64,000 nucleotides of DNA from Gemmatimonadaceae bacterium. Lineage in GTDB: Bacteria; Gemmatimonadota; Gemmatimonadetes; Gemmatimonadales; Gemmatimonadaceae. The number at the start of each line of letters is the position of its first letter. Positions within the stretch are counted from its first letter, which is position 1. The notes below the pieces were generated by a model. That model was given only the letters and a program-made list of their open reading frames with translations, did no database searches and had not been told where the DNA came from. The translations under genes were made by a program, and so were the position numbers. The stretch spans positions 124,001 through 188,000 of the forward strand of contig JADZDM010000025.1 of assembly GCA_020851035.1 (NCBI GenBank), given 5' to 3'. Of this stretch, positions 62,608 through 64,000 are shown piece by piece.

Positions 62608-64000
62608 TCAGAACGGCGTCGGACTCTCGACGACGACGGCGGCGCCGGTCACGGGATGCAGGAACGCGAGGCGTTCCGCGTGCAGGAGCAACCGCTCGCC
62701 CTCCGCCGGCGCCTCGCGGCCGTACAGCCGGTCGCCGACGATCGGTGCATCCAGGCCCAGCGGATGCGCCGCGTGCACGCGCAACTGGTGTGTCCGTCCG
62801 GTGTGCGGCGTGAACTGCACCCGCGTGCGTCCTGCATGACGCTCCAGCACCCGCCACTCCGTCAGCGCCGGCTTGCCGGACTCGGGGTCATGGATGTGCC
62901 GCGGCCGGTCATCGATGTCGAGGCGCAGCGGGAGCGCGATCTCGCCACTGTCGCCTCGTACGTCACCGTCCACCACCGCCACGTAGCGCTTGTCGATCGC
63001 ACGCAGCGAGAAGAGCCGCTGCAGCGCCGAGAACGTCGCCGCATCCTTCGCCGCCAGCAGCAACCCGGAGGTGTCGAGGTCGAGCCGGTGCACGACGATC
63101 TGGCCGGTGACGTCGGGGTACCGTGCCCGCAGTCGCGTCAGCACGCAGTCCTGCAGCCGCGCACTGCGCCCCGGCACCGACAGCAGCCCGCTCGGCTTGT
63201 CCACCACCAGCAGGTGCGCGTCCTCGTAGACCGTGCGCGGGTGCGCGGCGTCGACGGCTGCGGTGCCGAACACCGGCGGCTCGTCGGCGTGCAGCCCGCG
63301 CAGCATGTGCGCAAGGATCGGACCGCACTTCCCGTGGCACGCCGGATAGAATGATGCGGCGCGCCGATCGGCGGACTTCGGCGGTGCCCCCCACCAGAAC
63401 TCCGCCAGCGCCAGCGGATGCAGCCCGCAGGTGTACGCCTGTGCCAGCAGTTTCGGTGCCGCGCAGTCCCCGGCACCCCCCGGGGGCAGCGCGGGTGCGA
63501 ACAGGTCGCGCAGCAGCCGGAGCTCGCCGCGCGCGTTCGTGAAGCGGTAGCTCTCCTGGATGCGCGGCAGCAGGTCACGCGACCGCGCCGCCCGCGACGC
63601 ATCGAACGCCGCCACCGCCACCGGGTCTCCGCCCAGCACCACCTGTTCACGTGCCGAGGCCAGCGCCCGCATCTCGGCATCGCCAGCCACCCAGATCGCA
63701 TCGCGCTCAGCCGCATCGAATGCCGGCGGCGCCCAGCCTTCGTGGTGCCACTGGCCGGCGAGCATGCCCGAGAACGCGCGCAGGTACCCCGCTGCGCCAT
63801 CGCGTGCCTGCACCACCAGCACCCCGAACATCTTCCCGTTCCCCGGCGCGTCCAGCTGCCACTGCGCCGCGGCAGGTGATGCCAGCTGCGCCATCGTCTC
63901 CTGCGCCGCGCGACGGGCGAGCGGGTGCACCGCCGCGCGATCGAACGGGCTCGGGAAGCGTGCCGGGACGTCGGCCGGCGACGGGGCGGGGGTGAAGCGA
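62608..64000 (-). CDS. RluA family pseudouridine synthase with N-terminal extension (5' end outside window)
   Basis: The frame is open to the window edge; the first GTG at 63930 is probably internal, because upstream residues (FPSPFDRAAVHPLARRAAQ) continue the family N-terminal region. That region of about 200 residues has FGVLVVQARDGAAGYLRAFS and FYPACHGKCGPILAHMLRGL. The catalytic domain has LLVVDKPSGLLSVPG, the catalytic Asp in VHRLDLDTSGLLLAAKD, RYVAVVDG, TPHTGRTHQLRVHAAHPLG and LLLHAERLAFLHPVTG. Proteins of this layout modify uridines in 23S rRNA or tRNA. The exact site is not assignable. Confidence 0.88.
   Translation of the reverse strand, partial: RFTPAPSPADVPARFPSPFDRAAVHPLARRAAQETMAQLASPAAAQWQLDAPGNGKMFGVLVVQARDGAAGYLRAFSGMLAGQWHHEGWAPPAFDAAERDAIWVAGDAEMRALASAREQVVLGGDPVAVAAFDASRAARSRDLLPRIQESYRFTNARGELRLLRDLFAPALPPGGAGDCAAPKLLAQAYTCGLHPLALAEFWWGAPPKSADRRAASFYPACHGKCGPILAHMLRGLHADEPPVFGTAAVDAAHPRTVYEDAHLLVVDKPSGLLSVPGRSARLQDCVLTRLRARYPDVTGQIVVHRLDLDTSGLLLAAKDAATFSALQRLFSLRAIDKRYVAVVDGDVRGDSGEIALPLRLDIDDRPRHIHDPESGKPALTEWRVLERHAGRTRVQFTPHTGRTHQLRVHAAHPLGLDAPIVGDRLYGREAPAEGERLLLHAERLAFLHPVTGAAVVVESPTPF

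Overview
The window is about 64 kb of very GC-rich bacterial DNA, densely packed with genes on both strands. No rRNA or tRNA gene was seen. The gene set suggests a Gemmatimonadota-type bacterium, a diderm of the FCB group. The reasons are a short 286-residue primary sigma factor that reads like the Bacteroidota RpoD, promoter boxes resembling the Bacteroidota TAnnTTTG element, PEP-CTERM surface proteins, TonB-receptor-like proteins with carboxypeptidase-regulatory domains, and large modular histidine and Ser/Thr kinases. The taxonomic call is inference.

Layout. 1-7 kb: the N-terminus of a TolC-like efflux protein, a secreted unknown protein, a 1310-residue NtrY-like sensor kinase, and a Ser/Thr kinase whose N-terminal half looks like a dead kinase domain. 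7-12.6 kb: an aldehyde dehydrogenase, an AI-2E-family transporter, a PQQ-repeat-like lipoprotein and ComM. 12.7-18.5 kb: a multi-PAS hybrid kinase, a membrane-anchored unknown protein, an NtrC/NtrX-type regulator and a GNAT enzyme. 18.5-24.8 kb: a second aldehyde dehydrogenase, signal peptidase I, RpoD, prephenate dehydrogenase, YajQ and a threonine-dehydratase-like enzyme. 24.9-37.5 kb: secreted or hypothetical proteins, a MarR-GNAT fusion, the rimO-hemL-SpoIID run, a Gfo/Idh oxidoreductase, a DUF4105 protein and a PAS hybrid kinase.

37.5-40.8 kb is the accessory core. A complete PEP-CTERM gene is followed by a REP-associated tyrosine transposase (RAYT) flanked by two inverted arrays of a palindromic repeat. 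Beyond the right-hand array lies the 3' remnant of another PEP-CTERM gene. The same repeat also occurs near 24.8 kb and 62.2 kb. A second, unrelated repeat family, a long inverted repeat built from CACGGAG units, has copies near 56.0 and 62.5 kb.

40.8-46.5 kb is a tight run in which most genes overlap: release factor 1, its methyltransferase, a YlbF-like protein, thymidylate kinase, a C-terminal processing protease and a DUF2520 Rossmann protein. 46.6-55.8 kb holds a DUF1080 protein, a very large TonB-receptor-like protein with an extra C-terminal domain, a sugar module (Tat-exported isomerase, MFS sugar porter, fructokinase-type PfkB kinase) and a second complete PEP-CTERM gene. 56.2-62.0 kb on the minus strand is a probable regulatory and envelope operon: ECF sigma factor, anti-sigma factor, porin-like protein, cupredoxin, and a Ser/Thr kinase with an extracytoplasmic sensor and HAMP. 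The window ends inside a long RluA-family pseudouridine synthase.
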